Shown in pieces: positions 23,061 through 35,000 of a stretch of 64,000 nucleotides of DNA; the stretch's first letter is position 1; the number at the start of each line of letters is the position of its first letter. Position numbers and translations under genes: made by a program. The notes under the pieces are model-generated. The model was not told where the DNA came from and did no database searches. It saw only the letters and a program-made list of their open reading frames with translations. The stretch lies in NCBI GenBank assembly GCA_033807775.1, contig CM066327.1, positions 95,874,295 through 95,938,294 on the forward strand, in the 5' to 3' direction. Source of the DNA: Saussurea involucrata (taxonomy: Eukaryota > Streptophyta > Magnoliopsida > Asterales > Asteraceae).

Positions 23061-23236
23061 AACCAAATTTTCTTTATCTCACTCTCTCTCCCCCTACAAA
23101 ATACCGGAAGATTTATCAAATCGCACATGTATATATAAAAGAAAATAGAAAAACTCCCTGAAAATATGTGATGTTCAATGTCTTCTTGAATGCACAAGTA
23201 CTTCATCTTCCGAGAGTTCAACACTTGTCTCTAAAT

Positions 23237-23248
23237 CTGCAAAACAGA
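23237..23248 (-). promoter_or_regulatory. Candidate 3' splice acceptor after gag of element I
   Basis: The minus strand reads stop TAA then TCTGTTTTGCAG, a good pyrimidine tract and CAG. It is retained even though no pol follows. Confidence 0.4.
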
Positions 23249-24673
23249 TTAAGTAGATTTTGGTACCCAACAAGTTTTGGGTCCTGACACGTTAAGCGGA
23301 GCTCTATAAGATGGAAAATGGTAAGTACCATACCAATATTGAACATAATTATTATTAACAAAATCATTACTTCCGCAATAAGAATTAACAAAAGAATTAA
23401 CTTTCGTTGTAAAATTCTTATTTGGAAATGATGATTTTAGTGCATCTTTTCCAGGAAATTTACCTTTTACCTTTCATTGCATGTTGACTCTTTTGTAGGA
23501 AGGAAGATCAGCATAGTATTTGGAAGACATATCCACATAATGCTCGTAGAAAATGTTAAAAGGACGCATCGGACATTCTGAAAAACACTCGGAGTTGTTA
23601 AACGACCTCACTTTGTCTTTTAAGGCATTTCGTTCCTTTGTCATCAACTCGAGCTTCTTCCGAATATCACAATTCACCCTCTTTTCCTTCATGATATCTG
23701 TAGATAAACCCGCCAAGTTCTTCGTGAGTTTCTGAATTTCTTGCTGAAATATCTCCCGTTCTACAGAAAAATCATCCTTTACGCTCCTTGCTTGAAACTC
23801 AGCTTTCTTTCTCTTTTCTAACTCACTTCTTTCCAAATCCAACTCCTCTTGAAGTTCATAAATTTTCTCTGAAAGCTTAGCATTCTTTGCTTCAAACCCT
23901 TTCCTTTGAACCTCAAAACCAATCCTTTCCTTTTCCAACTTTTCCTTCTCTAAAAATAAGACTTTCTGAAAATCTGAATTCTGCTTGGAAAGTCTCATGC
24001 ATTTGAGTTCCACTTCTTTCTTATCTTCACATTCTCTAGTTTTCATCTTCAAAGCATATTCAAGTTTCGAAATCATTTGAATAAGATCCACTCTTTCTTT
24101 CTTGTGATCTTCTCTTTCCATAACCAACAGATCTTTCACTTCTTGTAATCTCCTTGTAAGCTCGGAAATTTTCTCTTTCTCGTCTTCTCTTTCAACTTCC
24201 TTCTCTTCTATTTTCTGAAAATCAACTTTCTTTTCTTCCGCATCTGAATGATCTTCTTTGTGATTTTCAAAGTCTGATGTTTTCTGATTTGCATCCTCCC
24301 TTTCAGCTTTCTTTTGATCCTTTACCTTGAAATCAACCTTTGATTTATGCAATAGCTTCGATAACTCGTTCCACATCTGCAAAGGGTAATTTTTATACAC
24401 TTCAACCTGTTTGTAGATGTGAGGCGAAATTTTGAGAATAGCAAAGAGTAAGTTTGACGAAGCATCCTTGTCTGCTTTCTTCCGTTTAATCTCAACTTCA
24501 GTAAAATCTTCCGCCCTTTTATGTATGATCAACAGACCTTCGGTGAAAGATTTTATCATATAATCTCCGTTTTCTCTCCTCTAAATAAAATCAATAAAAG
24601 AAATCGTCCATTGATCAAAATCTGATTCTTTGATTAGCACTGGAGGACGATTACCTGAAGCTTGATAAGCCAT
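23249..24673 (-). pseudogene. Element I gag-like coiled-coil protein, two stops
   Basis: One frame of 474 codons from ATG 24673 to TAA 23249, broken by TAG at 24581-24583 (codon 31) and TGA at 23474-23476. N-terminus: MAYQASGNRPPVLIKESDFDQW, the usual start of plant Copia gag (ligand-binding PPxLxxxDFxxW). A small folded segment to about residue 125 (LLFAILKISPHIYKQV, MWNELSKLL) follows. Residues ~130-400 are an almost continuous Lys/Glu/Arg/Leu coiled coil. The end GPKTCWVPKST is the standard Copia gag terminus. No zinc knuckle is seen. Out of context it could be taken for a kinesin- or myosin-like host protein, but LTRs, primer site and the terminal motif argue for gag. It presumably depends on pol supplied by a relative. 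Confidence 0.82.
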
Positions 24674-26326
24674 CGTGATCTAGAAAAAAATGCTTAAACA
24701 GAACAGATCAGAAAAACAGTAACCAAACAGAAAAACTAAAAAAAATACAAAATATAGAGACTAAAAGTGAAAAATACTAAGACTCAAGAAAAACAAGGAC
24801 TAAAATTGACAAAAGATGAAACTTAAAACTCTAAGAACAAAAATAAATAAAGACTCTGAAACTATAACAAAAAAATGATAGACTCTAAAAAAAATTAACT
24901 ATGGGGACCAAACTTGACAAATTTATTAAAGACAAACTTCAGGGACTAAAAATTAACAACCTTAAAACCTAATCTACAAGGACCAAAAGTTAACAAACGT
25001 AAAACTTGATTTAAACCTAAACACTGAACCTAGACACAAATAGCGACCAGATACATTGCCCTATTGAATCTAGACACAATAGCGACCAGATACATTTGAC
25101 AAAAAAAAAGTTGTTACTGTTCATCATCGTAAAAAACGAAACCAAAAACCGATCTGCAACCTTCTTCATCGAATATCTCATTCGATACTTGACCAAAACA
25201 AGTAAGATTAGTTGCGTTGTGATCAGAATTCGATGGCAAACCGAAAAAAAACCAAAATCGTTGATCATGCACACAAACACCGGCAAACCGTTTTTCCGGC
25301 GAGCTGAATTCCGATGAACACTTTTTCCGACAGACCTGGTTATTCCGGTGAAGTAAGCTTACTAAAAGCTTAGTAGATGAAGCTTACGAACAACGAGACT
25401 TGTGAAACCTTAGACCATATTGATTTGCGAAAAGTAGATGAAGAATGTAAAGCTTACGAACAACTTGAAGTTTGCGTACCAATGGCTTACGAAAAGTTAC
25501 TGTTTTCGTAAGAGTAGCTTGCGAAAACCAGAGATACACGAAAGAAAACCCTTGAGATCTGGTGTAGAAGGTGAACCCTGAGAACTTATGTGTCTTGCGA
25601 AAACTGGGAAGAAGCAGCAAGAAAAGTCAACAGCTGTAAAAATTGACTTTCTTGTTGAAACTTGTGAATCCTGATGTGTCTTGCGAGTTCATCTTATGAG
25701 TCTTGCGAATAGTTTGAATCTTGCGCAAACCATCAATTTCAACAGAAATCTAACAATAAAATCACAATTACTGCAATCCAAAAAAACAAATCACCTCGAA
25801 ATCATCAACTGAACAAATCTTCTTCACATATCAACCTGTGAAAACCTCTGAATATGTACCTGTACAAAACAATCAGACCACTTTTTCTCAAATACCAAAA
25901 ACTTATGAATTCCAAAATTGAAGATCAAATCCTTGAAATTGCTGCAATTAATCACCACAAATCAGTTAGAAACACGATTTCTAACAAATCTTCTTCAATC
26001 TTCAATAACTGATAACCTCTAAATCTCATAATCAAAATCCCAACCAGTAGCTTTTCACGAACTAAACAAAAACCCTGAAAAACTCTAAATAGAACCCCAA
26101 ATCTTTTGAATTAGGCTTTGATGCATGAATGAAAAATGTTCTGAACATTAAAACGAATCTGAATCTACAATTTGAAGAACAAAAGATCACAAAACAGCAA
26201 GATTTGATAAAAATTCAAGAAAATGAGATTTTCTTGAAAAAATCAAGAAAATCAATCAAATTTTCTTGAAAAATCCTCAAAATCTAGTGTTTGATCAAAG
26301 AAAATCCTTCTCTAAATCTTGATCCT
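24674..26326 (-). other. Long leader of element I
   Basis: 1.65 kb between primer site and gag with no supportable ORF. Holds about five variants of GGACTAAAATTGACAA (24755-24995), a duplicated ATAGCGACCAGATACATT (25036-25098) and about eleven variants of CTTGCGAA/CTTACGAA (25379-25735). On the element strand the last reads TTTTCGCAAG, the same word as in the leader of element G. Confidence 0.7.
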
Positions 26327-26338
26327 ACTCTGATACCA
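26327..26338 (-). promoter_or_regulatory. Primer binding site of element I
   Basis: The minus strand reads TGGTATCAGAGT, one mismatch from initiator Met tRNA complement, two bases inside the LTR. Confidence 0.85.
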
Positions 26339-26340
26339 AT

Positions 26341-26618
26341 TGTTAATCCCTAAAGATCAATCAAGATAGAGAAGATGTGAATTTGTCATCCATTTCACTT
26401 AAGAACACATTACAAGATTAGGAGATCTGTACAAGTGTTTTTCTCACTAGAATATATGAATGTGAGTTAAGTATGTCTAGTCTCTCTTATACTAACACAC
26501 AACTAAATCTATTTATACTAAACACATTACAAGGTGTAAACACCACAATACAACTCAATACATTGACTTTGACTTTGACCTTTCTATATTTAAACCTTGA
26601 AGACATATTGCACTAACA
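26341..26618 (-). repeat. 5' LTR of element I
   Basis: 278 bp, TGTTAATCC to CACTAACA. TATAAATA on the minus strand at 26510-26517. It also served as the 3' LTR of the lost second unit. Confidence 0.88.
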
Positions 26619-26651
26619 ATCTCCCCCTTGGATTCAAGGTTTAAACAAATG
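26619..26651 (-). other. Polypurine-tract scrap of a second copy of element I
   Basis: ATCTCCCCCTTGGATTCAAG and following bases match 20952-20985 and stop at AAATG. Internal element sequence outside the LTR can only come from a second unit. Confidence 0.8.
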
Positions 26652-27069
26652 AAACTACAAAGATGCTTTGAAACTACAACCGATTACTTATTCCATTGTG
26701 CGGATTAAAACTATTTTCTATGACAAACTTATATCCACTTGTGCGGATTAAAACTATTTCTATGACAAACTTTGATGCACTCATAAAACCTGTGAACTCA
26801 CCAACTATTCAATAGTTGACCCTCTCATTTACGTGCTTTTCAGGAAATAGCAAGTAAGATTGGAACTTTAGAGGGCACCTCAAGTAGCTGCATTCAACAC
26901 GTTTTTCCTTATCATGTCAATTTGTGTTTTGGACAAACTTTATATTTTTGGAACAAGATGTATCTTTTGTAAAATTTTTATGCTATGACGATTGTGTGTT
27001 GTCTTCTACCTTACGCAATGAAATCTTTAGCTGTGACATCCCGTATTTCCGCTTTAGCGGGGTGTGACA
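26648..27069 (+). repeat. 3' LTR of element B, last part
   Basis: From ACAAAGATG (about 26657) it matches 4051-4506 and ends in the hairpin CCGCTTTAGCGG and TGTGACA. It has two instead of three copies of the 43-bp repeat. Confidence 0.88.
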
Positions 27070-29031
27070 CAAACCAATCAGATGCATATTGACGATCAAC
27101 AAAATCATTCAATCCACACGTAGAACAACAAATACAAGCATGAGATAATTAAAGCAATTGATGATTTGAATAAATCCGTAAAGGAAACAAATCGTTTTGT
27201 TCAACAAAAGTATTAGAATTAAAAGCATCATGATTGCTATTGTATTTCCTAGAATGCAAAACTGAATTAAATGAAGTTTTCTTCGACGTGTTATCTCTAT
27301 ATCCTTTCGCTACCCACTTTTGTGTGATGGGTTCTCCTCGACCGTTTCTATCTGAAATATCATTAAAGCCATGGTCAGAATAGTTGGAGTAGTGAGAGTG
27401 TCTTTTGCTAGATGGTCACAGTTCTCTCGTATTCAGACTTATTGAGCTTTTCTGTTCGTTCAGATAGTTTTGCCTTTAATTCGTCAGATTCTTTAGAAAT
27501 TGCGTTGCACTTGACCTTTAGATTTTCCATTATGCACAACTGACCAGCATTTTCAAACCTAAGAGTGTCAATAACCTGATGTTGTACTTCAACCTTGTCA
27601 CTTAATTTAGAAATTAGAAGTGACTTATCTTTAATGGTTAGCTTGTAGGAATCTAGTTTAGTCACATTAATTTTCATCTGATCAAATAAGGATTGATGAA
27701 TAAGAGCACATACCTGACAAGATTCACCAAATGGGGATGAGTTACAGCCATCATTTTCTGACAGGGGTTGATTGACTTGATTGCCCATAAAACACATATG
27801 GACGTCAACATCTTTTTCATCTTCCTCATCCGACAGGTTCAGCCAGTAACCATCTTCAGCCATCAGTGCTTTCCCAACTTCTTTTTGGTTGGCCAGGAGA
27901 ATTTTGTCTTGTAGTACTCAGAATTACGTACTACTGGCTTTCTACATTCTTTGGCAAAGTGACCTAATTTGCCGCAGTTGTAGCACTTCATCGGCTCGTC
28001 CTTCTCTTTCTCATCTGCTTGCTTACCTTCCTCAACCTTCTTTCTTCCCTTGTACTTCTCCTGGTAGTCATGGCGTTTGTTCTGAGTGGTTGAGTACCTC
28101 TGATTGTTCGACGATGGCTTCTTGAAAATTCTCTTCTTTTGGAAGGCTTTTGACAAAAGAGCCATAGCCATTTTGTTATCTTTCAGCTCAGTATGCGACT
28201 CACTACCGTCTCCTTCTTCCTGACTCACTCTTCTCTTTCTCTTTCCTGGAGTTGCGGCTAGACTGTTATCCTCGTTTGTCGGACACCAGTGCTAGAGGAT
28301 CGGTCGTTGGTTTATCAACTGCTTTTGTTCGCCCATGATATCCATCACTTCGTCTTCATCTTGCATGAGCATTTCATAAAGCTCATTGATCGGAATGTTC
28401 TGTAGGATGTTATTATGGCGAATGTGAGAGGCAAAAGTCTTCCATGCACGCAAGAGATTGTTCAAGAACTTGATGTTGTTCTCAGTGTTGGACTTTGTGT
28501 TGTTGGTCTTATGAAGCTCGTTCAGAAGCATGCCAAATCGTTCGTATGTCTCCGTCAGTGACTCACCTTGTCTCTGTTTGAAGTTGTCGTAGCGAGTAAT
28601 GCAGCTATTAATCTTCAGTTGATCTCCAATCATGCTGCCCATCATCATCTTTACGACCTGATCCCATATGCCTTTTGCAGTATCCTTGTGACTATCTATG
28701 GAAGTGTAGATGTCATTCGGTAGGCTTTGAACGAGGTATCTTTTTGCGAGATTGTCACCCTCAGATCTTTCTTCTCCGGTTCTGTCATTTGAGCAAATGT
28801 ATTCGGTGCACGTACTGCTGCGGCACCGCTGGATTGAGCAAGAAGATCCATCATCGGGCTAGGCTGAGGACCTTCTTCCAAGGCCTGAAGTATCGGAGGG
28901 AATAGGTCCTTGGATTCTATGAAGATCATGAATCGATCGCGCCAATGAGGATATTCTACTCGGTAGAGGATTGGAGGTTTGGAGTCAGTCCCAATTGCAA
29001 GAGCGTCTGTAGAAGTCATATTGATGTGCAC
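27070..29031 (-). pseudogene. Element C gag, truncated and frameshifted
   Basis: Minus-strand Copia gag in at least four frame pieces: 29031-28696 (KPPILYRVEYPHWRDRFMIFIE, the N-terminal ligand segment), 28648-28292 (YDNFKQRQGESLTETYERFGMLLNEL, FLNNLLRAWKTF), 28228-27863 (zinc knuckle CYNCGKLGHFAKEC at about 27950-27995) and 27863-27408 (LMAEDGYWLNLSDEEDE, then a coiled coil). Coding-like sequence continues to 27070 in another frame (TQKWVAKGYRDN). At 27070 it is cut by the end of element B. Protease and the rest of pol are absent. The leader and 5' LTR are found 9 kb to the right, beyond element F. Confidence 0.85.
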
Positions 29032-29856
29032 TTAGTGAACGTGAGACATGTATGATCCAAAAGTAGTAACGGTACCAAGGAGTGAAACTTAACAAGGAAC
29101 TAAAATGGAGTGAAAACTTAACGCATCTACCTAATATCGACTTGATAAACGAAAAGTGATAGACACAAATACGAAGATAGGAACAATATGCAAAGCAGAA
29201 TGAATAAACAGATCAAATTTAGGTAAGTGTTCGGATGAATGGAATTCAGATAGTGAAATCCGGATGGAAAATCGGTATTTGAAAAACCGGGTGAGGCGCA
29301 GGGTAATAGGGCCGGGTCGTGAAGATCCAGAAACTTGTTATCCGATTTTGGTATCCGAATTAGGAAACCGGTATGAGAATACCGGGTGAAGCGACAGTAA
29401 CCAAGAAAGGTAAAACCCAAGACACAAGGGTGTGTCAATCCGGGAGTCGGTTCCGGATTAGGCGAATCTGGTAATTGATCCGGTTTAGAAGTAATCCGGT
29501 ATATGGATCCGGATTTACGAGAAAAAAGAACTAACCCGGGAAACGAAGAACACGGACCTGATAACTCAATTTAGCAATGAACATGTATGTGGGTTTATTC
29601 CTTTTTGCAGATTTTGGTTCCCGAGGATTCAAACACAAGTAGAAACACCAAAACACACAATCTAACTCGATTTCTGATTCCTAAATCCACCTATTCTTTG
29701 GAAAATTTTGAAAAATTAAGAAATAGAGACCAAAAAAACACAAGAGCCGTTTTCTGCAAATTAAAGCTTAAAACCTTCAAAATCGAATGTGAAACTTGGT
29801 CAAAATCAATTTAGGAATAGATGTGAAGGAATGAACGACTCAGATTTCTAAATAAG
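29032..29856 (-). other. Leader of element C, gag-proximal part
   Basis: Non-coding. Eleven CCGG-containing words (ATCCGG, ACCGGGT, ACCGGT) fall between 29259 and 29540. The leader is interrupted at 29857 by element F and resumes at 38645. The last five bases ATAAG are the F target duplication. Confidence 0.75.
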
Positions 29857-32064
29857 TGTAACGTCCCAAAAATTACAAGCAAATTTAAAATTTTTAAATA
29901 ACCAATTCATTTATAACAACTCATTAAATGAAACCCAACGTTTCGTTTGCTAACTCATAAACAATATCTTTATAATAAAAACCAGCGGAATAAACGTTTA
30001 ATTAATAAAACCATAAAACAACCAGCTCTCCTCGCGCGCCAGTGTGTACTCGTCACGCCTTGAAGCCGCTCGGACCTGAAACCACAGTTTATTGGGAAAG
30101 GGTAAGCACGAAGCTTAGTGAATTCCAACACATGCGCAGATAGGAATTATATACACATCACCCCTATCCGCACATAAGCAACAACATCACAGTTACATAA
30201 AACGAGTAACGCCTACAAGTAATTATGTATCCAACACCTCAGTACCATCGAGGCCTCGGTCCCACCGAATTGTAATGTATCCAACACCTCAGTACCATCG
30301 AGGCCTCGGTCCCACCGAATTGTAATGTATCCAACACCTCAGTACCATCGAGGCCTCGGTCCCACCGAATTGTAATGTAACCAACACCTCAGTACCATCG
30401 AGGCCTCGGTCCCACCGAATTGTAATGTAACCAACACCTCAGTACCATCGAGGCCTCGGTCCCACCGAATTGTAATGTAACACATTTATACCAAACATTC
30501 AAACCAATCAAATATTACACACCACAAACAACTAGTTCACACCACAAAGACAGTAGTACATACAAACTATTATGACATGCATACAACCCCTAACTACACA
30601 GTGAGAGAACTCACCTCGAATGCGCGCCCAGCTTAATAACACAATTCAAGCTTCACAATTACGGTCACTTCCCAGCACCTAAATGCATGTTAAAACGTGT
30701 CAATACGAGACCCGGACCCTATGACACGACACACGCTTAAACCGTCACTAAAACTATTTTCTGCTCTCGCCAAACAGGTCTGTTCGGGACCTGTTTCGAC
30801 CTCTTTAAACCCAGAAAAACCTTAATTAAATTACATGACCAGAAAGTACTCTGAGTTAGGGTTCCAAGGACATATTATACACCTACTAACGATTTTTCCA
30901 CATTTAATTACGGATTTTATAAGATCAGCCCGCAGAACAGCGAAAACCAGCACTTATCAGCATAAAACGACGATTTGGCCTAAGCTACGATCCGAACTGG
31001 ATTTTGCACAAAACACAGAAAAGTTAATAGACTGAAAAAGGGAACTTTTGGCACTGAAATCACCCCAACCCGAGTTACGAGGAAAACGTTACAGCTTACG
31101 CAAAACAGTGACAGAACTGCAGTTTCTTTTACATAAAATGACGATTCACTGAATTTACGACCACTTTTCCACCTAGCTAGAGGCCGAACCAGTTTTCCGC
31201 TAAAACACGGAAAACATGCCCGACCCCGAACTTGAACCGTGGGCGCCAGTTTCGGCTCAATCGGAGTTACGACAGAAAAGTTATGGGTGACGCAAAACAG
31301 TGGCAGAAGGACGTTTTTCACATAAATTGACGATTTTATAAAACGGTTTACGCGATTCGGGTTTGCAACTAGGGCTGGACAACCCACGCACCACCCACGC
31401 ACACACACTGCCGACCACCCACGGCCACCGTAGCGGCGGCGTGCGGCGGTGGTAGTTTCACCGGAGGAAGCGAAAAGGAATGGAAACGAAACAAAACAAA
31501 ACGAAACGAAACGGACGACTTACCTAGCAACGGTTGCTCCTCTCTCCCTCGACTTCTCCGACGAACAGAGCTGGTGGCGGCGGCCTCCGGCGACAGCAGC
31601 GCCTCCGGCGAGTTCCCTCCCTCTCGCCTTCTCTCTCTCTCTCTCGCGATCACTCTCTCTCTCGGTCTCTTCTCGTTGCCGCACCACTAGACAATAGGGT
31701 TAGGATAGTTTTTGGTTTGCTTGGCTAACAAGAAAGGGAAAAACGAGACTAGGAAAAAAAAGGTCTCGGCCCTCTCCTTGCATAGGCCGAATCCATGCTA
31801 AGGTTTCACCAAAAAGACGAAAATGGTCCCTCGACTTCTAAGGACTTCTCTTAACTACCCAAAATGCAACCAAGTTAGCAATAAGGTCCTTTTTGACACC
31901 AAACCACTAACCAAACAATTAAAGGTAAACACTTTAAAATGGTTTAAAGATTTATTACGCATTTGGTCAAACTTGCTAACCCCGTTAGTAAAGATTCGCT
32001 AAAAGGACGATATTAAGGAAATTAATTAAAATATCTATAAACATACCGGGACACGGGCTTTACA
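29857..32064 (-). repeat. 3' LTR of element F
   Basis: Begins TGTAACGTCCC, ends GGGCTTTACA. It carries five 50-bp tandem units, and a CT/GA-rich stretch with (CT)n around 31625-31670. Arg/Ser-rich frames on both strands there are composition effects, and the same frames recur at 37944-38306. Confidence 0.93.
30227..30476. repeat. 50-bp tandem repeat, 5 copies, in F LTR
   Basis: Units start at 30227, 30277, 30327, 30377 and 30427. Each holds CCAACACCTCAGTACCATCG followed by AGGCCTCGGTCCCACC, with the palindrome CGAGGCCTCG at its centre. The other LTR has four units. Confidence 0.95.
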
Positions 32065-32079
32065 ACTCTCCCCCACTTG
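32065..32079 (-). promoter_or_regulatory. Polypurine tract of element F
   Basis: The minus strand reads AAGTGGGGGAGAGT against the LTR. Confidence 0.8.
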
Positions 32080-35000
32080 GATTAGACTTCGCCCTCGAAG
32101 TCTCTGCCTACGAATAGCTCCGGATAGTTCTCCCTCATCCCAACCTCAGGTTCCTAAGTCCACTTGAAACTCCTACTAAACTTCTCGAATACTATTCTTG
32201 CTAACGTACTCTTTCTAAGACACTGGGATTATGATCGGCAGAACACCCCGACAATTGAAATCATTCCTAGCCAAGCGACTACGGTTGTCCCCCAACCTTA
32301 GATATTCCATACATCCCGAGTCAAATCTCAAGCTCTAACCACTCCAAAGCTGCTCACCAGTATACTCCACAGGATACTCGATTACGATCCCTCCTATCAT
32401 TAATTGACGATTAACTTCTACGAATTCTAATAGACTCCAACGATTTTCAATATCTTATATTAACAAAACATCGACCCCCTGCCGAACATCGGTCCAACCG
32501 ATTACAATAACAAACATCGGCCACCCGCCGAACATCGGTCCAACCGATTACAATAACAAACATCGGCCACCCGCCGAACATCGGTCCAACCGATTACAAT
32601 AACAAACATCGGCCATCCGCCGAACATCGGTCCAACCGATTACAATAACTCACATCGGCCACCCGCCGAACATCGGTCCAACCGATTACAATTACTCACA
32701 TAAGCGTGGTATTATCCTAGACACTAACACAAATAGATATCCCCCACAACCGAATCAACTAACACACGCGTAGGTCATTCCACCATAACCATCCATCACA
32801 AGTGATCATTGCAGGGTTACTACTACCGTCACCATGATTATCTTAAAATCGGCTACAACTCTCCGATTATACTAAAGGTGTTTGGCCTCAAGCCCAAAAG
32901 TCGACACCTAAATATACCACCTACCTCAAAATGGTTGATGCGCATTTATTCTCTTAATAACAAAGGGCATCAATCCCTTAACCGATACTATTCGGCCTAC
33001 AGTACTAACGCGCGTGGAATATCTACCTTCCACCGTCGACGTATCATCCACACTTGCTCTACGAAGCCATGTCACACCGTATCGAGGATACACCTTGACG
33101 TCTACCTCCCAGGTAACGCCTCAAGACCCAGCACACCGGAACTACCTCCCAGGTAAGTGCCCACAACTATATCCTCCTAGTACCTACTGGAAAGTCTAGG
33201 TTAAAACACATGAATACCGGGGTCCCACCCCGAGATACCCAATCGACCATTACCAACGACTGACTAACGTGTCTAAGGATCCAAAGCAAACAGCCTACCA
33301 ACAACATGCTTATTCCGGATTGACTCACTCACCCAAACATGTAAACACTCAACGTGCAAAGAATGCCAAACGGTGCGACAAAAACAACTCATCAACTAGA
33401 CTCCACATCGAGCCATTAAAACCGGGCAATTGGCCCATGACTAACTCCAAGTCAGAACCGAGCAAAATGCTCCACGCTTGCTAGACCCCTAGGTCGGAAA
33501 AATACGTTTAACAAAGTTTAAGCAAGCAATACTCTGAAATCAACCTTAGTCCCAGACTCAACACGGGTTAAACAAAAGAGTTTTCCAAAAGGACTCATAC
33601 CCTGAAAATTCTCGAAATGACACATGACACTTAAAAGCACATTTCCCCAAATGGTTTACAAAATCATTTACAAAATATTTTCAACATCAGGATTTTCATC
33701 TCAAAAAGATCGTAAGCAATAAAACTACTATTACCAGATCGATAGTTACGCAAAACTGGACACGCTCGTCCCACATAGGAAAAATCACGTTGAAAATCGT
33801 TCCATTGCAGTTCGGTTTACTCACACAAAAGCAAAGCGTAATAAATAATTTCTTTAAAATGAACCGCCTCGATTCCAGTATGGATTGACTCATGACATGC
33901 ACTTAAGGTAACCGCTGACCTTAGACAGGGTCCGACAAAGGTGTGCACATAATTCAAAATAAGTTTCATGACGTTTGATTCAAAAATTCCTCTTTTTAAT
34001 CATAAATGACGTGGCACAGGGTTCGCCACAAATTTTTCGCGCGTCAGCTAGTCACACAAAACGATGACACGGTTTACAAATATATTTTTGTTAAAACACA
34101 ATTGTCTCGTGTAAGTTGCAAACTTGAAGACAGAAACCAGTCCGCTTCTAATAATTGGAAATATCGACTAAAAACCTCGTAAAATCTCAAACTGGGGGCA
34201 GGCATGCAAGCTTGTAACACTTCCTCAAGTTTCGTACTTGGGGCATATAATGTCAAAACATTATAGTTTAAAAAATGTATTTATCGAAAATGCTCAAAAT
34301 ACTCGTTTCCTCCAAAGCAAAAGTTTTTAATTTCCCAAAAAAAATGAACGGTAATTCTAAATTAACCGAATGTCAAAAATCTACGCATTTATATTTCCAA
34401 AATATAACACATTGTAATCGTATGCATGATGTTTACAACATTAAAACACTCCTTGGATCAAATGGCCTTTCATTTCGACAAAAAGGAACTAAAGCATTTT
34501 CTTGCACGACTCATTCATCAAAATGCCGAGAACAAAGGTTACCCCAGTATGCATACCCCTAAGTCGATAAATCTCATTTTCATGAAAATGTCAATAAAAC
34601 CTTTAGCTGACTAAAAAGTGCACTAAACAACTCCTTATGAAATGTTACCAAATTCCTCCATGCATCACTTATGTCACGCATGAATCAATCCACACACTGA
34701 ACTATTTGCAAAATAAACACTTAGTAACACAAACTCTCGAACGAAAAGTCAAGCGACACTGGAATTTCAAACTCATTTTAAACAAATCACCAAAATAGCC
34801 TTTATACAGACATCGTGGAATGTAACTTTTCGTCTCAACTCTAACACATGTGGGGGAGTTCCAATGTTAGAGTCTCAATCCGTAGTCATTTACCCAACAT
34901 TTTAACCACCACCAAAACACGGATAACATCGTACCCGAAAGAACTGTTGGAAAAATAACAAAAATGAGACAAATTCTAACAAAGTTTGCACTCCCGTGAT

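Larger units (their letters stand above)
20952..23236 (-). other. Non-coding 3' region of element I
   Basis: About 2.3 kb without a supportable ORF where pol would be expected. It contains six C-rich (minus-strand AGGGGGAG-like) tracts between about 21190 and 21620, an imperfect duplication at 22155-22400, an AT microsatellite at 22440-22530 and three phased hairpins at 22953-23060. Confidence 0.7.
20680..26651 (-). mobile_element. Element I: gag-only Copia-like element, remnant of a tandem dimer
   Basis: LTRs at 20680-20951 and 26341-26618, a primer site beside the right LTR and a polypurine tract beside the left place it on the minus strand. Between them there is only a gag-like gene and no protease, integrase or RT, as in non-autonomous TR-GAG elements. 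Beyond the right LTR lie 33 bp (26619-26651) that match the sequence just inside the left LTR (20952-20985), so a second unit once followed. No target duplication is found, and about 70 bp of the B LTR (3980-4050 equivalent) is missing at the right junction. Confidence 0.85.
2965..27069 (+). mobile_element. Element B: degenerate Ty3/gypsy chromovirus
   Basis: The order is LTR remnant, protease, RT, integrase, chromodomain, polypurine tract, LTR, all on the + strand. RT has FIDD at the active site, integrase is followed by a chromodomain-like tail, and the LTR is about 2.9 kb, as in the Tekay clade (clade assignment is inference). Damage: the first ~1.5 kb of the 5' LTR is missing, gag is lost except for an inverted scrap, RNase H is deleted, and there are many frameshifts. 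Two later insertions split it: A at 6658-17817 and I at 20680-26651. No target duplication can be scored because the left end is truncated. Confidence 0.9.

Noticed and set aside
23474..24559. Coiled-coil ORF resembling a kinesin/myosin-like host protein
   Set aside because: The frame continues at both ends into a Copia gag start (PPVLIKESDFDQW) and gag terminus (WVPKST) and is flanked by LTRs and a primer site.
30227..30476. Regular 50-bp repeats, considered as a CRISPR-like array
   Set aside because: Units are contiguous with no variable spacers, in a plant LTR.
31369..31728. Arg/Ser/Gly-rich ORFs on both strands
   Set aside because: They lie in the CT-rich part of the F LTR and recur at 37944-38306; this is composition only.
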